A DNA stretch of 64,000 nt from an uncultured Rhodospirillales bacterium (GTDB lineage: Bacteria; Pseudomonadota; Alphaproteobacteria; Acetobacterales; Acetobacteraceae). Positions 53,405-63,867 of this stretch are shown in pieces. The notes under the pieces are model-generated. The model was not told the DNA's origin. It searched no databases and saw nothing but the letters and a program-made list of their open reading frames with translations. The translations under genes and the position numbers were made by a program. The DNA lies in the NCBI GenBank assembly GCA_903928895.1, contig CAIYSR010000093.1, positions 1-64,000 on the forward strand, in the 5' to 3' direction. Every line of letters starts with the position of its first letter. Within the stretch, counting starts at the first letter, position 1.

Positions 53405-54772
53405 GTGTTCGAAGGTTTGACGGGCAAGCTTTCCGGGGTTTTCGACAAGCTGCGCCAGCGGGGCGCGCTGAACGAGACCGATGTGACGGAAGCGCTGCGC
53501 GAGGTTCGCCTGGCGCTGCTCGATGCCGACGTTGCCCTCGATGTGGTGCGGGACTTCATCGCCAAGGTGCGCGAACGCGCTGTCGGCCAGGAGGTGCTGG
53601 CGTCAGTGTCGCCGGGCCAGCAGGTCGTCAAGATCGTCCATGATGTGCTGATCGAGGCGCTAGGCGGGGCCGGTGCGGTTCCAGTCAATCTCGCGGCCGC
53701 GGCGCCGGTGCCGATCCTGATGGTTGGGTTGCAGGGTTCAGGCAAGACGACGACGGCCGGCAAGCTGGGCATGAGGCTGGCGAAGCGCGATCGCAAGAAG
53801 GTGCTGCTGGCCAGCCTCGATACCCAGCGCCCGGCGGCACAGTTGCAGTTGCAGCAACTCGCGGAACGGGCTGGTGTGACGAGCCTGCCAATCATCATGG
53901 GGCAGACACCGTTGCAGATCGCCGAGCGCGCGATGGATACCGCCCGGCGCGAAGTGTTCGACGTGGTGATCCTCGACACCGCCGGCCGCCTGTCGATCGA
54001 CATGGCGCTGATGAGCGAAGTGGCGGCGATCCGCCGCGCGACGAGTCCCGCGGAAACCCTGCTCGTTATCGACGCGATGACGGGGCAGGACGCGGTCAAC
54101 ACCGCCAAGGCGTTCAATGACGCGGTCGGTGTCACCGGCATTGTGATGACGCGGATGGATGGCGACGCCCGCGGCGGCGCGGCGCTGTCCATGCGTGCCA
54201 TTACCGGCGCCCCGATCAAACTGGTCGGCACCGGCGAGAAGCTCGATGCGCTGGAGGAGTTCCACCCTGAGCGTGTCGCCGGCCGCATCCTCGGCATGGG
54301 CGACGTGGTAGGGCTGGTCGAGCGGGCGGCTGAAACCATCGACGAGGCAGAGGCCGAGAAGCTCGCTCGCAAGATGGCGAAGGGGACGTTCGATCTGGAC
54401 GACTATGCCTCCCAGCTCCGGCAGATCAGCAAGATGGGCTCGATCTCCTCCATCCTCGGGATGTTGCCGGGAGCGGAGAAGATCAAGGCGCAGATCGGAG
54501 ACAAGAACCTCGATACCAAGGTGCTGAAGCGTCAGGCGGCGATCATTTCGTCGATGACACCGAAGGAACGCAAGCTGCCCGACATCATCAAGGCCTCGCG
54601 CAAGAAGCGCATCGCAGCCGGCTCCGGCACCACGGTGCAGGAGATCAACAAGCTCCTCAAGCAGTTCGAGGACATGTCGACGATGATGAAGCGCATGAAC
54701 AAGCTCGGCCAGAAGGGCCTGATGCGTCAGGGCCTTTCCGCCCTGATGCCGCAGGGCCGCCGGCCGTTTTAA
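53405..54772 (+). CDS. ffh: Signal recognition particle protein Ffh
   Basis: A 455-aa SRP GTPase. N domain residues 1 to ~85, G1 loop GLQGSGKTTTAGKLG (109-123), DTAGRLSIDMALM and TRMDGDARGGAALS for the later GTPase motifs, and the Met-rich M domain at the end (MLPGAEKIKAQIG...MKRMNKLGQKGLMRQ). Starts with GTG (MFEGLTGKL, the usual beginning). It targets nascent membrane proteins with 4.5S RNA; that RNA gene is not in the window. First gene of the translation operon. Confidence 0.96.
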   Translation: MFEGLTGKLSGVFDKLRQRGALNETDVTEALREVRLALLDADVALDVVRDFIAKVRERAVGQEVLASVSPGQQVVKIVHDVLIEALGGAGAVPVNLAAAAPVPILMVGLQGSGKTTTAGKLGMRLAKRDRKKVLLASLDTQRPAAQLQLQQLAERAGVTSLPIIMGQTPLQIAERAMDTARREVFDVVILDTAGRLSIDMALMSEVAAIRRATSPAETLLVIDAMTGQDAVNTAKAFNDAVGVTGIVMTRMDGDARGGAALSMRAITGAPIKLVGTGEKLDALEEFHPERVAGRILGMGDVVGLVERAAETIDEAEAEKLARKMAKGTFDLDDYASQLRQISKMGSISSILGMLPGAEKIKAQIGDKNLDTKVLKRQAAIISSMTPKERKLPDIIKASRKKRIAAGSGTTVQEINKLLKQFEDMSTMMKRMNKLGQKGLMRQGLSALMPQGRRPF

Positions 54773-54814
54773 CAACCACCTACAGACGACTGATTTCGAA
54801 GGAGTAGACTACCA

Positions 54815-55144
54815 ATGGCCCTTAAGATCCGCCTCGCTCTTGCCGGCGCCAAGAAGCGTCCGTACTACCATATCGTGATCGCCGACAGCCGCAGCCCGCG
54901 CGACGGCCGCTTCATCGAGAAGGTCGGCAGCTACAATCCGATGCTGCCGCAGGAGCATGCCGACCGCATCCGCCTGCAGGGCGAGCGCATCACGCATTGG
55001 CTGAGCAATGGCGCCCTGCCGACCGAGCGTGTGGCGAAGTTCCTTGGCCATGCCGGGCTTGCGCCGATGCCTGTGTTCAGCGAGCAGCCGATCCAGTCGG
55101 CCCCGAAGAAGAAGGCGCAGGAACGCGCCAAGGCGAACGGCTAA
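54815..55144 (+). CDS. rpsP: 30S ribosomal protein S16
   Basis: 109 aa, starting [42 protein letters not shown], unmistakably S16. A strong AAGGAG lies ahead of the ATG. Followed after 7 nt by rimM. Confidence 0.97.
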   Translation: MALKIRLALAGAKKRPYYHIVIADSRSPRDGRFIEKVGSYNPMLPQEHADRIRLQGERITHWLSNGALPTERVAKFLGHAGLAPMPVFSEQPIQSAPKKKAQERAKANG

Positions 55145-55151
55145 CCGATTG

Positions 55152-55703
55152 ATGCCCGAGCGCCCCATCCTGCTCGGCGTGATCGGCCGCCCCCACGGGG
55201 TGCGGGGGTTTGTGCATGTCACGAGCTACACCGCTGATCCGGCCGACATCGCAAGCTACGGCCCGCTCGCCGATGGGCGGGGCCGGCTGTTCCGACTGCG
55301 GTGGCAGGCGGAAGGGGTGGCGCGCGTGGCGGAGATTGTGGACGGCAAGCCGGTATGGGTGAGCAACCGCGAGGATGCGGCGAAACTGACCAATACCCGC
55401 CTGCTTGTCGAGCGCGAGCGTCTGCCGGCGCCGGCCGAGGACGAATACTACCTGACCGATCTCGTAGGCCTCGCGGCCTTTGGGCCGGACGGGGAGGAAA
55501 TCGGCCAGGTGGGCGCGGTGCATGATTATGGCGCTGGTGCCAGCCTGGAGATCGGTCCGCTGATCGTCCCCTTCACCCGTGAGTCGGTGCCGGAAGTGGA
55601 CATCAAGGCGGGCCGTCTTGTGGTGCGGCCCCCCGCCGAGATGGTGGTGCAGCCCGCGGTCAAAACACTAGCGCGAGCGCCTGAGGCGGAGGCGCGGTCA
55701 TGA
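55152..55703 (+). CDS. rimM: Ribosome maturation factor RimM
   Basis: A 183-aa 30S assembly factor with the N-terminal [19 protein letters not shown] and the PRC-barrel half ([23 protein letters not shown]). It helps maturation of the 30S head near S19. It overlaps trmD by 4 nt. Confidence 0.95.
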   Translation: MPERPILLGVIGRPHGVRGFVHVTSYTADPADIASYGPLADGRGRLFRLRWQAEGVARVAEIVDGKPVWVSNREDAAKLTNTRLLVERERLPAPAEDEYYLTDLVGLAAFGPDGEEIGQVGAVHDYGAGASLEIGPLIVPFTRESVPEVDIKAGRLVVRPPAEMVVQPAVKTLARAPEAEARS

Positions 55704-56425
55704 TCTGGCGCGCCTCTGTGCTGACCTTGTTCCCAGCCATGTTCCCCGGACCGCTCGGAACGTCGCTCGCCGGACGGGCGATGGAACGCGACCTGTGGTC
55801 GCTGGAGTCCCGGGATATCCGTGGTTTTGCCACCGACCGACACCGCACAGTGGACGATACACCGTTCGGCGGCGGCGCTGGCATGGTGATGCGACCCGAC
55901 ATCGTCGACGCGGCGCTCAGCGGCTTCGATGATGGACGGCCCATGATCTACCTCACGCCGCGGGGCCGTCCGCTCACCCAGCCGCGGGTGCGCGCGCTTG
56001 CCGCTGGACCTGGCGTCGTGCTGCTCTGCGGCCGGTACGAGGGGGTTGACGAACGGGTGATCGCCGCGCGCGGACTGGAGGAGGTCAGCATCGGCGACTA
56101 TATTCTCTCCGGTGGCGAGCCGGCGGCGCTCGTGCTGCTCGACGCCTGTGTCCGGCTGCTCCCCGGCGTCATGGGGGCGGCGGAAAGTGCGGACGAGGAG
56201 AGTTTCGCCGCCGGCCTGCTCGAATACCCGCACTATACGCGCCCCGCCATATGGCAGGAGCGTGCCGTTCCCGAGGTTCTGCTGTCTGGCCACCATGCCG
56301 CCGTTGCCGCTTGGCGCCGCGCCGAGGCCGAACGGGTCACGCGCGAGCGTCGACCAGACCTCTGGGCAAAATACCATTCCCAATCGGCCACCGGAGCGGT
56401 TGCCCCCGCGCCGCTCGCGCCCTAG
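55700..56425 (+). CDS. trmD: tRNA (guanine-N1)-methyltransferase TrmD
   Basis: A 241-aa SPOUT enzyme that methylates G37. It shows [30 protein letters not shown] and the trefoil-knot SAM site [15 protein letters not shown], then [19 protein letters not shown]. Ends in an Ala/Pro-rich tail. rplS begins 27 nt on. Confidence 0.96.
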   Translation: MIWRASVLTLFPAMFPGPLGTSLAGRAMERDLWSLESRDIRGFATDRHRTVDDTPFGGGAGMVMRPDIVDAALSGFDDGRPMIYLTPRGRPLTQPRVRALAAGPGVVLLCGRYEGVDERVIAARGLEEVSIGDYILSGGEPAALVLLDACVRLLPGVMGAAESADEESFAAGLLEYPHYTRPAIWQERAVPEVLLSGHHAAVAAWRRAEAERVTRERRPDLWAKYHSQSATGAVAPAPLAP

Positions 56426-56452
56426 ATCAAATACGACGAAAGGACCAATCCC

Positions 56453-56845
56453 ATGAACATCATCCAGCAGTTCGAAGCGGAGCAGATCGCGAAGCTCACC
56501 GCCGAGCGCAAGGTTCCCGACTTCCGTCCCGGGGACTCGCTGCGCGTCGCGGTGAAGGTTGTTGAGGGCGAGCGTTCGCGCTTGCAGAACTTCGAAGGCG
56601 TCTGCATCGCCAGATCCAACAAGGGCCTGCACAGCAACTTCACGGTGCGCAAGATCAGCTACGGCGAGGGCGTCGAGCGCGTATTCGCGCTGTATGCGCC
56701 AACGATTGCGGAAATCGCGGTGGTTCGCCGCGGTGATGTTCGTCGCGCCAAGCTGTATTATCTGCGTGGCCGCCGCGGCAAGTCGGCGCGTATCGCCGAG
56801 CGCGCCCGCGATGTTGTCGTGGCGGAGACGCCGGCGGCCGAGTAG
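56453..56845 (+). CDS. rplS: 50S ribosomal protein L19
   Basis: 130 aa with [57 protein letters not shown], characteristic of L19. Last gene of the ffh-rpsP-rimM-trmD-rplS run; leuC starts 35 nt later, the usual alphaproteobacterial junction. Confidence 0.97.
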   Translation: MNIIQQFEAEQIAKLTAERKVPDFRPGDSLRVAVKVVEGERSRLQNFEGVCIARSNKGLHSNFTVRKISYGEGVERVFALYAPTIAEIAVVRRGDVRRAKLYYLRGRRGKSARIAERARDVVVAETPAAE

Positions 56846-56880
56846 TCGGTCTCCGACCATCTGCCAGGGAGAAGAGCGGG

Positions 56881-58293
56881 ATGAACGCCACCAAGAAGCG
56901 CACCTTGTTCGACAAGGTGTGGGATGCCCATGTTGTCGAGCGCCTGCCTGACGGTACCTGCGTGCTCTATATCGATCGACACCTCGTCCATGAGGTGACG
57001 AGCCCGCAGGCCTTCGAGGGGCTTCGTCTCGCCGGACGCAAGGTTCGCCGCCCGGATGCGACGATCGCGGTGGCGGATCACAACATCCCGACGATGGGCC
57101 GTGCCAACGGCATCGAGGAAGAGGACAGCCGCATCCAGGTGGAAACCCTGGAGCGGAATGTCGCCGAATTCGGGGTGCCGTATTTCCCAATCCTGAGCCC
57201 GCAGCAGGGGATCGTGCATATCATTGGGCCGGAGCAGGGGATTTCGCTGCCGGGCACGACGATTGTGTGCGGGGATAGCCATACTTCGACGCATGGCGCG
57301 TTGGGGGCGTTGGCGTTCGGGATCGGCACGTCCGAGGTCGAGCATGTGCTGGCGACGCAGACGTTGTTGCAGCGGCCGGCGAAGAACATGCTGGTGCGGG
57401 TGGATGGCGTGTTGCGGCCGGGTGTGACGGCGAAGGATATCGTGCTCGCGATCATCGGCAAGATCGGGACCGCGGGCGGCACCGGGCATGTGATCGAGTT
57501 CGGCGGTTCCGCGATCCGGGCGCTCGACATGGCGGGGCGGATGACGGTCTGCAACATGTCGATCGAGGCCGGCGCCAGGGCCGGGATGATTGCGCCAGAT
57601 GAGACCACGTTCGCCTATGTGACGGGTCGCCCCTATGCGCCGAAGGGCGAGGCGCTGGAGAAGGCACTGGCCTGGTGGAAGTCCCTGCCGTCGGACGAGG
57701 GGGCGGTTTATGACACGACGGTGGTGCTCGATGCCGCCGAGATCGTGCCCATGGTGACGTGGGGGACCAATCCCGAGGCGGTGGTGCCGATCAATGGCGT
57801 GGTGCCGGATCCGGCGGTTGAGGCCGATGAGGGGCGGCGGGTGCAGTTGGCCCGCATGGTCGAGTACATGGGGCTCAGTGTCGGGCAGAAGATGACCGAT
57901 CTGGCGATCGATGTTGTGTTCATCGGGTCCTGCACGAATGGGCGGATCGAGGATATCCGGGCCGCGGCCGGCATTGCCAAGGGGCGCAAGGTGGCACCGG
58001 GGGTGCGGGCGATGGTTGTGCCGGGCTCCGGCATTGTGCGAGACTTGGCGGAGGTCGAGGGGATCGACAAGATGTTGATCGAGGCCGGGTTCGAGTGGCG
58101 GGAGCCGGGGTGTTCGATGTGTCTGGGGATGAACCCGGACAAGCTGACGCCGGGGCAGCGTTGTGCCAGCACGTCCAACCGCAATTTCGAGGGGCGGCAG
58201 GGGCCAGGGGGGCGGACGCATCTGGTGTCTCCCGCCATGGCAGCGGCGGCGGCGATAGCGGGCCATCTGATTGATCCGCGGGAGTTCACGTAA
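56881..58293 (+). CDS. leuC: 3-isopropylmalate dehydratase large subunit
   Basis: A 470-aa aconitase-family subunit for leucine synthesis. [4Fe-4S] cysteines are in [13 protein letters not shown] and [37 protein letters not shown] is also intact. Codon choice turns strongly to G-ending codons after about position 57200. The last base of its TAA stop (58291-58293) is the first base of the leuD ATG. Confidence 0.96.
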   Translation: MNATKKRTLFDKVWDAHVVERLPDGTCVLYIDRHLVHEVTSPQAFEGLRLAGRKVRRPDATIAVADHNIPTMGRANGIEEEDSRIQVETLERNVAEFGVPYFPILSPQQGIVHIIGPEQGISLPGTTIVCGDSHTSTHGALGALAFGIGTSEVEHVLATQTLLQRPAKNMLVRVDGVLRPGVTAKDIVLAIIGKIGTAGGTGHVIEFGGSAIRALDMAGRMTVCNMSIEAGARAGMIAPDETTFAYVTGRPYAPKGEALEKALAWWKSLPSDEGAVYDTTVVLDAAEIVPMVTWGTNPEAVVPINGVVPDPAVEADEGRRVQLARMVEYMGLSVGQKMTDLAIDVVFIGSCTNGRIEDIRAAAGIAKGRKVAPGVRAMVVPGSGIVRDLAEVEGIDKMLIEAGFEWREPGCSMCLGMNPDKLTPGQRCASTSNRNFEGRQGPGGRTHLVSPAMAAAAAIAGHLIDPREFT

Positions 58294-58913
58294 TGGACGC
58301 CTTTACCAAGTTGACTGGCATTGCGGCGCCGATGCCGATGGCCAATGTCGATACCGACAAGATCATTCCGGGCAGGTTCCTCAAGACGATCAAGCGCACC
58401 GGGCTGGGTGTGCATTTGTTTGACGCGCTGCGGTATGACGCCGAGGGCAAGGAACGCGAGGAATTCGTGCTCAACCGCGAGCCGTATCGGCGGGCGGAGA
58501 TTTTGATTGCGCATGAGAATTTCGGGTGCGGCTCGTCGCGCGAGCATGCGCCTTGGGCGTTGCTGGATTTCGGCATTCGGTGCGTGATCGCGCCGGATTT
58601 CGCCGATATTTTCCATACAAACACGTTTAAGAACGGGATTTTGCCGATCAAGCTGTCGCGGGAAATTTGCGATCAGCTGATGGAGGATGCCAAGCTTGGG
58701 GAGAACGCCCGGATCACGGTGGATCTCGAGGCGCAGGTGGTGGTTCGGCCGAATGGCGAGGAGATCCCGTTCGAGATCGACCCGTTCCGTAAGCATTTGC
58801 TGCTCAATGGTTTGGACGATATTGGCCAGACCTTGCAGCATGCGCCGAGGATTGATTCGTACGAGGCCGTGCAGAAAACGGAGAAGTCCTGGATGCCCGG
58901 CATCTCAGTCTGA
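58293..58913 (+). CDS. leuD: 3-isopropylmalate dehydratase small subunit
   Basis: A 206-aa partner of Leu[34 protein letters not shown] and [32 protein letters not shown]. The start overlaps the leuC stop by one base. A T/A hairpin repeat follows 17 nt after the stop, before leuB. Confidence 0.96.
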   Translation: MDAFTKLTGIAAPMPMANVDTDKIIPGRFLKTIKRTGLGVHLFDALRYDAEGKEREEFVLNREPYRRAEILIAHENFGCGSSREHAPWALLDFGIRCVIAPDFADIFHTNTFKNGILPIKLSREICDQLMEDAKLGENARITVDLEAQVVVRPNGEEIPFEIDPFRKHLLLNGLDDIGQTLQHAPRIDSYEAVQKTEKSWMPGISV

Positions 58914-58930
58914 CTCTTGCTGAATGTATA

Positions 58931-58963
58931 GAAGTTTTTTGCTTCTTTTTTTCAAAAAAGAAG
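58931..58963 (+). repeat. T-tract/A-tract hairpin repeat, copy 5
   Basis: GAAG, six T, GCTTC, seven T, C, six A, GAAG, followed by AGCTTGCC. It lies 17 nt after the leuD stop and 44 nt before leuB, so it probably attenuates or processes the leuCD-leuB transcript. Confidence 0.8.
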
Positions 58964-59007
58964 AGCTTGCCTGTCGATGATGCTTCTCTCGCGTAGGAAC
59001 TCCAAAG

Positions 59008-60120
59008 ATGGCCGCGAACAAGAAACTCCTTGTCCTGCCCGGTGATGGCATCGGTCCGGAGGTGATGCGCGAGACGATTCGCGTCATCGACTGGATGGAT
59101 CGCAAGCGGCGCGCGAGTTTCGATCTGACGGACGATATCGTGGGCGGTGCGGCGATCGACCAGAAGGGGACGCCGATCACCGAGGAGACGGTGGCGCTGG
59201 CGAAGGCGGCTGATGCGGTGCTGTTCGGCTCGGTGGGTGGGCCGAAGTGGGACAAGCTTGGTTTTGATATGCGCCCGGAGCTTTCGATCCTGACGTTGCG
59301 GCGGGAGTTGGGGTTGTTCGCCAATTTGCGGCCGGCGATTGTGCTGGATCCGTTGGTGAATGCATCGACGTTGAAGCCCGAGGTGATCCAGGGGCTCGAC
59401 ATCATGATCGTGCGGGAGAGCACGGGCGGGATTTATTTCGGCGAGCCACGAGGGATCGAGACGCTGGCGGATGGCAGCCAGCGCGGGATCAACACCGAGG
59501 TTTATACCACGATGGAGATCGAGCGGGTGGCGCGCGTCGGCTTCGAGCTGGCGCGCAAGCGACAGAAGCGAGTATGCTCGGTCGAGAAGGCCAATGTGAT
59601 GGAGTCCGGGTTGCTGTGGCGTCAGGTGGTGACGCGGCTGGCGGCGGCGGAGTATCCGGATGTCGAGTTGAGCCACATGTATGCGGATAATTGCGCGATG
59701 CAGCTGGTACGCAATCCGCGGCAGTTCGACGTGATCGTGACCGGAAATTTGTTTGGCGATATTCTGTCGGACTTGGCTTCGATGCTGACGGGGTCGTTGG
59801 GCATGCTGCCTTCGGCCACGCTGGGGGCGCCTGACAGCTCCGGGCGCCGCCATGCTCTCTACGAGCCGATCCATGGATCGGCGCCCGACATCGCGGGGAA
59901 GGGGGTGGCCAACCCGTTGGCGCAGATGCTGAGCTTCGCGATGCTGCTCCGCTACTCGTTCGACATGGAGGAGGATGCGGTGTTGATCGAGCAGGCCTGC
60001 ACCAATGTGCTGGCGAGCGGGCTGCGCACGCCGGACGTGATGGCGCCGGGGTGTGCGAAGGTCGGCACGTCGGTGATGGGAGAGGCAGTGCTGCGGGAGC
60101 TCGACAAGCTCGCGACCTGA
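59008..60120 (+). CDS. leuB: 3-isopropylmalate dehydrogenase
   Basis: A 370-aa NAD-dependent enzyme. It starts [35 protein letters not shown] and [36 protein letters not shown] carry the substrate and metal residues; [14 protein letters not shown] is the cofactor end. Normal length. Confidence 0.96.
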   Translation: MAANKKLLVLPGDGIGPEVMRETIRVIDWMDRKRRASFDLTDDIVGGAAIDQKGTPITEETVALAKAADAVLFGSVGGPKWDKLGFDMRPELSILTLRRELGLFANLRPAIVLDPLVNASTLKPEVIQGLDIMIVRESTGGIYFGEPRGIETLADGSQRGINTEVYTTMEIERVARVGFELARKRQKRVCSVEKANVMESGLLWRQVVTRLAAAEYPDVELSHMYADNCAMQLVRNPRQFDVIVTGNLFGDILSDLASMLTGSLGMLPSATLGAPDSSGRRHALYEPIHGSAPDIAGKGVANPLAQMLSFAMLLRYSFDMEEDAVLIEQACTNVLASGLRTPDVMAPGCAKVGTSVMGEAVLRELDKLAT

Positions 60121-60141
60121 GATAGATGCCGCGCGGGGGAA

Positions 60142-60166
60142 GGCGGATAGGCCCAAGTTATCCGCC
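60142..60166. terminator. Hairpin after leuB
   Basis: GGCGGATA (60142-60149) and TATCCGCC (60159-60166) form an 8-bp stem around a 9-nt loop, 21 nt after the leuB stop. No T tract follows on the plus strand. Plausible end of the leu operon ahead of tRNA-Arg. Confidence 0.5.
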
Positions 60167-60228
60167 CTCCCATGCGCCGAAGGTATTGCTAGCGCTGGGT
60201 TCATCGACTACATAGCGCCCTCTCTGCT

Positions 60229-60305
60229 GCACCCGTAGCTCAATTGGATAGAGCACCAGACTACGAATCTGGGGGTTGGAGGTTCGAGTCCTTCCGGGTG
60301 CGCCA
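60229..60305 (+). tRNA. tRNA-Arg (anticodon ACG)
   Basis: A complete 77-nt tRNA: acceptor GCACCCG/CGGGTGC, D arm GCTC/GAGC, anticodon stem CCAGA/TCTGG with loop CTACGAA (ACG at 60263-60265), T arm GGAGG/CCTTC with TTCGAGT, and encoded CCA. A34 should become inosine to read CGN codons. Confidence 0.97.
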
Positions 60306-60636
60306 GGCCTTCCATTGAAAGCCAAAGAGTTTCGCCGGTCGGTTTGGCTGATGCGGGTGCTCGTATTTTGCCTTTTCCACGCCACGCCCTCCAACGGCCG
60401 CCGTATGGATCATAGGAGGCGTCTCCGGGGCGCGCGGGCCGCTCAACCGATCACGCGCGTGCCCGTGGTGCCGGTACGCGGGCGACCAAGGGCGGGTCAA
60501 GCAATCCGACCAAAAATTTGTCGGCGCTATCGCCGGCTCGGGTCCCCTGCACGCGCCGCTGGAAGGTGAGACATCGGCCGAGGTCGACCGCTTTTCCCTG
60601 GAAGGCTGAGCCAAGTTCCCGCGGCAGGAGCGGCAA
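60306..60636. other. 331-bp stretch without a supported gene
   Basis: Between tRNA-Arg and the 2-hydroxyacid dehydrogenase stop. Short open frames exist on both strands but none looks like protein. I see no copy of the tRNA 3' end that would mark an integrated element. Confidence 0.5.
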
Positions 60637-61602
60637 TCACCGCCAGATCGGATCGATCGGCGGCTTTCCCGCGAGCACCGCCTGGATATTGTCGAGCGCG
60701 CGGAAGCCCATCGCATTGCGCGTCTCCACCGTCGCGCTGCCCATGTGGGGGGCCAGGAAGACGTTGGGCAGATCGGCGAACCGCGTGTCGTATTCGGGCT
60801 CGTTGTGGAATACGTCGAGCCCGGCCCCGGCAAGATGGCCCGAGGCCAGCGCTGCGATCAGCGCATCCTCGTCCACCAGGCTGCCGCGGGCCGCATTGAC
60901 GAACACCGCCCCTTTCGGGAGCAGTGCGAAGGTTTCCGCGTTCATGATCTTCGACGTGGCAAGTCCGCCCGGAGCGTGGAGCGAGAGGGCATCGCAATGG
61001 GGCAGCATCTCCCTGAAATCGGCGAAATACATCGCCCCCAGTTCGGCCTCCTCCGCCGCGCGGTTGCGTGATGAATACAGGACCCGCATCCCGAAGCCGC
61101 GCGCGCGGCGCGCCATGGCTTGGCCGATCCGGCCAAATCCGATCAGGCCGAGCGTCTTGCCCCAGGCCCGCCGCCCCATCATCTCACCGAGGCCGTAGTG
61201 AATGCGCCAGCCCGCGCGCATGATCCGGTCATACTCGTAGCCGCGGCGGAACGCATTGAGCATCAACATGAAGGCAAGATCGGCGGTGCACTCGGTCAGC
61301 ACGTCCGGCGTGTTGGTCATCGGCAATCCGCGAGCCTTGGCCGCAGGAATGTCGATATGGTCAGTCCCCACCGAACAGGTCGCGGCGATCTTGACGTGCT
61401 CCGGGATGCGCTCGATCACCGTCTTGGGAAACTTCAGATGCGATGTCAGCATCAGCGCATCGGCCCGGTGGTCGGTCAGCATTTCGATCACCGTATCGGC
61501 GTCCATGTCGCGGCCTTCTGGATATGGACAGTCGAACTCGTGCCGGATGCGATCCGCCACATCCGCTGGAATTTGGCGGCTCACAATCAAGCGCGGCTTC
61601 AT
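60637..61602 (-). CDS. D-2-hydroxyacid dehydrogenase (glyoxylate/hydroxypyruvate reductase-like)
   Basis: A 321-aa NAD(P)-dependent enzyme. The cofactor loop is GLIGFGRIGQAMARR (152-166), and the catalytic trio is Arg239 (NAARGSLVDED), Glu268 (FHNEPE) and His286 (LAPHMGSAT). Similar to glyoxylate or hydroxypyruvate reductases. Single gene, 122 nt from the gamma-CA gene on the same strand. Confidence 0.88.
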   Translation of the reverse strand: MKPRLIVSRQIPADVADRIRHEFDCPYPEGRDMDADTVIEMLTDHRADALMLTSHLKFPKTVIERIPEHVKIAATCSVGTDHIDIPAAKARGLPMTNTPDVLTECTADLAFMLMLNAFRRGYEYDRIMRAGWRIHYGLGEMMGRRAWGKTLGLIGFGRIGQAMARRARGFGMRVLYSSRNRAAEEAELGAMYFADFREMLPHCDALSLHAPGGLATSKIMNAETFALLPKGAVFVNAARGSLVDEDALIAALASGHLAGAGLDVFHNEPEYDTRFADLPNVFLAPHMGSATVETRNAMGFRALDNIQAVLAGKPPIDPIWR

Positions 61603-61724
61603 GCTGCTATCCCGGGCGCTGGCCGCGGGGGCTCCGCAGCGGATGGACGGCGTTCCTTGATCGTTTTTCCCAGAAAAGGGAAGCCGTTCATTATTTAAGA
61701 AAGAAGGCCGAAACTTTGGTCCGG

Positions 61725-62249
61725 CTATCGGTTACGGAAGCGCTGTGCCAGTGCGGCGTAGTGGGGCGCCGTCTTGCCGAAGCGAGCCTGGGTTTCCGTG
61801 TCCATGACTTTCCACAGCTTGGCCGGCGAGCCGGACCACATTTCGCCGCGGCCGATCCGCTTGCCAGGGGTCAGCAGGGAACCGGCCGCGAGCATGCCGC
61901 CGGCTTCGATGACCGCGCCGTCCAGCACCGTCGCTCCCATGCCGACGAAGGCGCGATCCTCGAGCGTGCAGGCATGGATGATGCAGGCGTGCCCGACGGT
62001 CACATCATCGCCGATCATGGTGGCCTCGCGCCCGGCGTTGACGTGGATGATCGTGCCGTCCTGGATATTGGTTCCCTGGCCGATGCGGATGAAGTTCGTA
62101 TCCGCGCGCAGCACGCAGTGGAACCAGATGCCGGAGCCGGCGCCGATCGTGACGTCCCCGATGACGGCCGCGGTCGGGGCGACGAACACGTCGTCAGCCA
62201 GAACCGGAAACTTGCCCTCGAAGCCATAGAGCGGCGGGCGATCAGACAT
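61725..62249 (-). CDS. Gamma-carbonic anhydrase family protein
   Basis: A 174-aa left-handed beta-helix protein of hexapeptide repeats. The zinc histidines can be placed at His69 (IIHVN), His87 and His92 ([10 protein letters not shown]). Homologues include YrdA/PaaY-like proteins, many of unproven carbonic anhydrase activity. It overlaps argC by 8 nt and is probably co-transcribed with it. Confidence 0.88.
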   Translation of the reverse strand: MSDRPPLYGFEGKFPVLADDVFVAPTAAVIGDVTIGAGSGIWFHCVLRADTNFIRIGQGTNIQDGTIIHVNAGREATMIGDDVTVGHACIIHACTLEDRAFVGMGATVLDGAVIEAGGMLAAGSLLTPGKRIGRGEMWSGSPAKLWKVMDTETQARFGKTAPHYAALAQRFRNR

Positions 62250-63198
62250 GCGCCATTTCCTTCGCCGCCGCTGCCGTATCGCCCAGCCCCAGCATCAGCC
62301 CGATGCATTGCACGGCCGCGCCGGATGCCCCTTTGCCGAGATTGTCGAGCCGGGCCACCAGGACCGCCTGGCGCCGGGCCTCGTTGGCGAACACCCGCAA
62401 CTCCAGCACATCAGTGTTGTTGAGCGCCTCCGGCTCCAGCTTGGCATCGGCGGTCGGCGGGACCACCCGCACCAGCTTCTGCCCGGTATAATAGGCGGAG
62501 AGGAGGTCGAACAGGTCGCTCCCCTTGGTTCCGGCCGTGAGAGTGTCGAGATGCAGCGGCACCGATACCAGCATGCCCTGTACGTAATGGCCGACGGAGG
62601 GCACGAAAATCGGCCTTCGTGTTAGCCCCGCATATTTCTGCGTCTCCGGCACATGCTTGTGCTCCAGCCCGAGCCCGTAGAGTTCGAACGCCGGGCCACC
62701 GGAGGCGTCGTGATCGGCGATCATGGATTTTCCGCCGCCGCTGTAGCCGCTGACCGCGTTGATGGTGACCGGGAGATCCGCCGGCATGATCCCAGCCGTC
62801 ACCAGCGGCTTCAGCAGCCCGATGGCTCCGGTGGGGTAGCATCCAGGGTTCGCCACCTTGTGCGCGGCGGCGACCTTCTCCGCCTGCCCAGGTGCCATTT
62901 CGGGAAACCCGTAGACCCATGCCGGATCGACGCGATGGGCCGTGCTCGCGTCGACGATCTTGGGGGCGTTCGCGCCGAGACTGTCGGCCAGGGCCACGCT
63001 CTCCTTTGCCGCCGCATCGGGCAGGCAGAGCACGACGAGGTCGACCTCCTCCATCATCTCGCGCCGGGCGCCGGGGTCCTTGCGGCGGTCATCGGCGATC
63101 GAGCGCAGGGCAATTCCCGGCACGCGCAGCAGGCGCTCGCGGATGCCCAGACCCGTGGTGCCCGCCTCGCCATCGATGAAGACCGTCTTGTGAACCAT
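62242..63198 (-). CDS. argC: N-acetyl-gamma-glutamyl-phosphate reductase (short type)
   Basis: A 318-aa arginine-pathway enzyme. It starts [21 protein letters not shown], which marks the short type 2 ArgC. The active Cys is Cys120 in [14 protein letters not shown], and [10 protein letters not shown] follows. The ATG at 63198 has AGGAG 7 nt before it; an upstream extension is antisense to the flavodoxin gene leader. First gene of the argC/gamma-CA pair. Confidence 0.94.
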   Translation of the reverse strand: MVHKTVFIDGEAGTTGLGIRERLLRVPGIALRSIADDRRKDPGARREMMEEVDLVVLCLPDAAAKESVALADSLGANAPKIVDASTAHRVDPAWVYGFPEMAPGQAEKVAAAHKVANPGCYPTGAIGLLKPLVTAGIMPADLPVTINAVSGYSGGGKSMIADHDASGGPAFELYGLGLEHKHVPETQKYAGLTRRPIFVPSVGHYVQGMLVSVPLHLDTLTAGTKGSDLFDLLSAYYTGQKLVRVVPPTADAKLEPEALNNTDVLELRVFANEARRQAVLVARLDNLGKGASGAAVQCIGLMLGLGDTAAAAKEMAHV

Positions 63199-63333
63199 AT
63201 CGGCGCTCCTTCCGCTGGGGCTATCGTTGAAGTCCCGGGCCCGCCGTTGCAAGAAACAACAACGATGGCCTGTATTGCAGCGCCGCGCTTCCCCCGGCGG
63301 GGCTGCCCTGGGGGAACTCTCGAAAGGATCCCG

Positions 63334-63822
63334 ATGAAGACCCTGCTCCTGGTCTGCCACTCCCGCACCGGCGGCGCCCGGAGCATGGCCGATGCCGCCG
63401 CCGCGGCGGCACGGGCGCATGAGGTGACCCTGCGATACCGGTGCGCCGAAGCCGCTGGACCGCGGGACCTGATCGAGGCGGATGGCTATCTCTTCGCGGC
63501 GCCTGAAAACCTGGCCGCTCTTGCCGGTGCGATGAAGGAGTTCTTCGACCGCTGCTATTATCCCGCTCTCGGCCGCCTCAATGGTCGGCCCTATGCCGGC
63601 CTTATCTGCGCTGGCACCGACGGCGGCGGGGCCGCGCGGCAGCTTGCCCGCATCGCCACAGGCTGGCGCCTGCGCGAAGTTGCCCCGCCGGTCATCGTGC
63701 GCACCGGGGCGCAGACCGAAGAGGCCATCCTGGCGCCGAAGACGATCCTGCCCAGCGAGATCGCGCGCTGCGCCGAACTTGGGGCGACGCTCGCGGCAGG
63801 GATGGCGCTGGGAATTTTCTGA
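63334..63822 (+). CDS. Flavodoxin/NAD(P)H-dependent FMN reductase-like protein
   Basis: A 162-aa flavodoxin-fold protein. The N-terminal [19 protein letters not shown] is an FMN-phosphate loop, and [26 protein letters not shown] is the typical second loop. A ribosome site AAAGGA precedes the ATG. Role unknown; divergent from argC (135 nt). Confidence 0.8.
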   Translation: MKTLLLVCHSRTGGARSMADAAAAAARAHEVTLRYRCAEAAGPRDLIEADGYLFAAPENLAALAGAMKEFFDRCYYPALGRLNGRPYAGLICAGTDGGGAARQLARIATGWRLREVAPPVIVRTGAQTEEAILAPKTILPSEIARCAELGATLAAGMALGIF

Positions 63823-63867
63823 GACCGCGGGATCGCGGCGTGGGATGGTGCGAAACCGCGCCCCTCC

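Noticed and set aside
60276-60569. 97-codon plus-strand frame starting inside tRNA-Arg
   Set aside because: It starts within the tRNA, is Arg/Pro-rich without any family resemblance, and lacks a ribosome site.
60229-60636. tRNA-Arg as an integration site for a mobile element
   Set aside because: No integrase and no repeated tRNA 3' end were found in the following sequence.
61663-61690. TTTTTCCC/GGGAA hairpin between gamma-CA and the hydroxyacid dehydrogenase as a copy of the T/A repeat
   Set aside because: It has a different stem and lacks the GCTTC-T7 core, so it is at most an unrelated weak hairpin.
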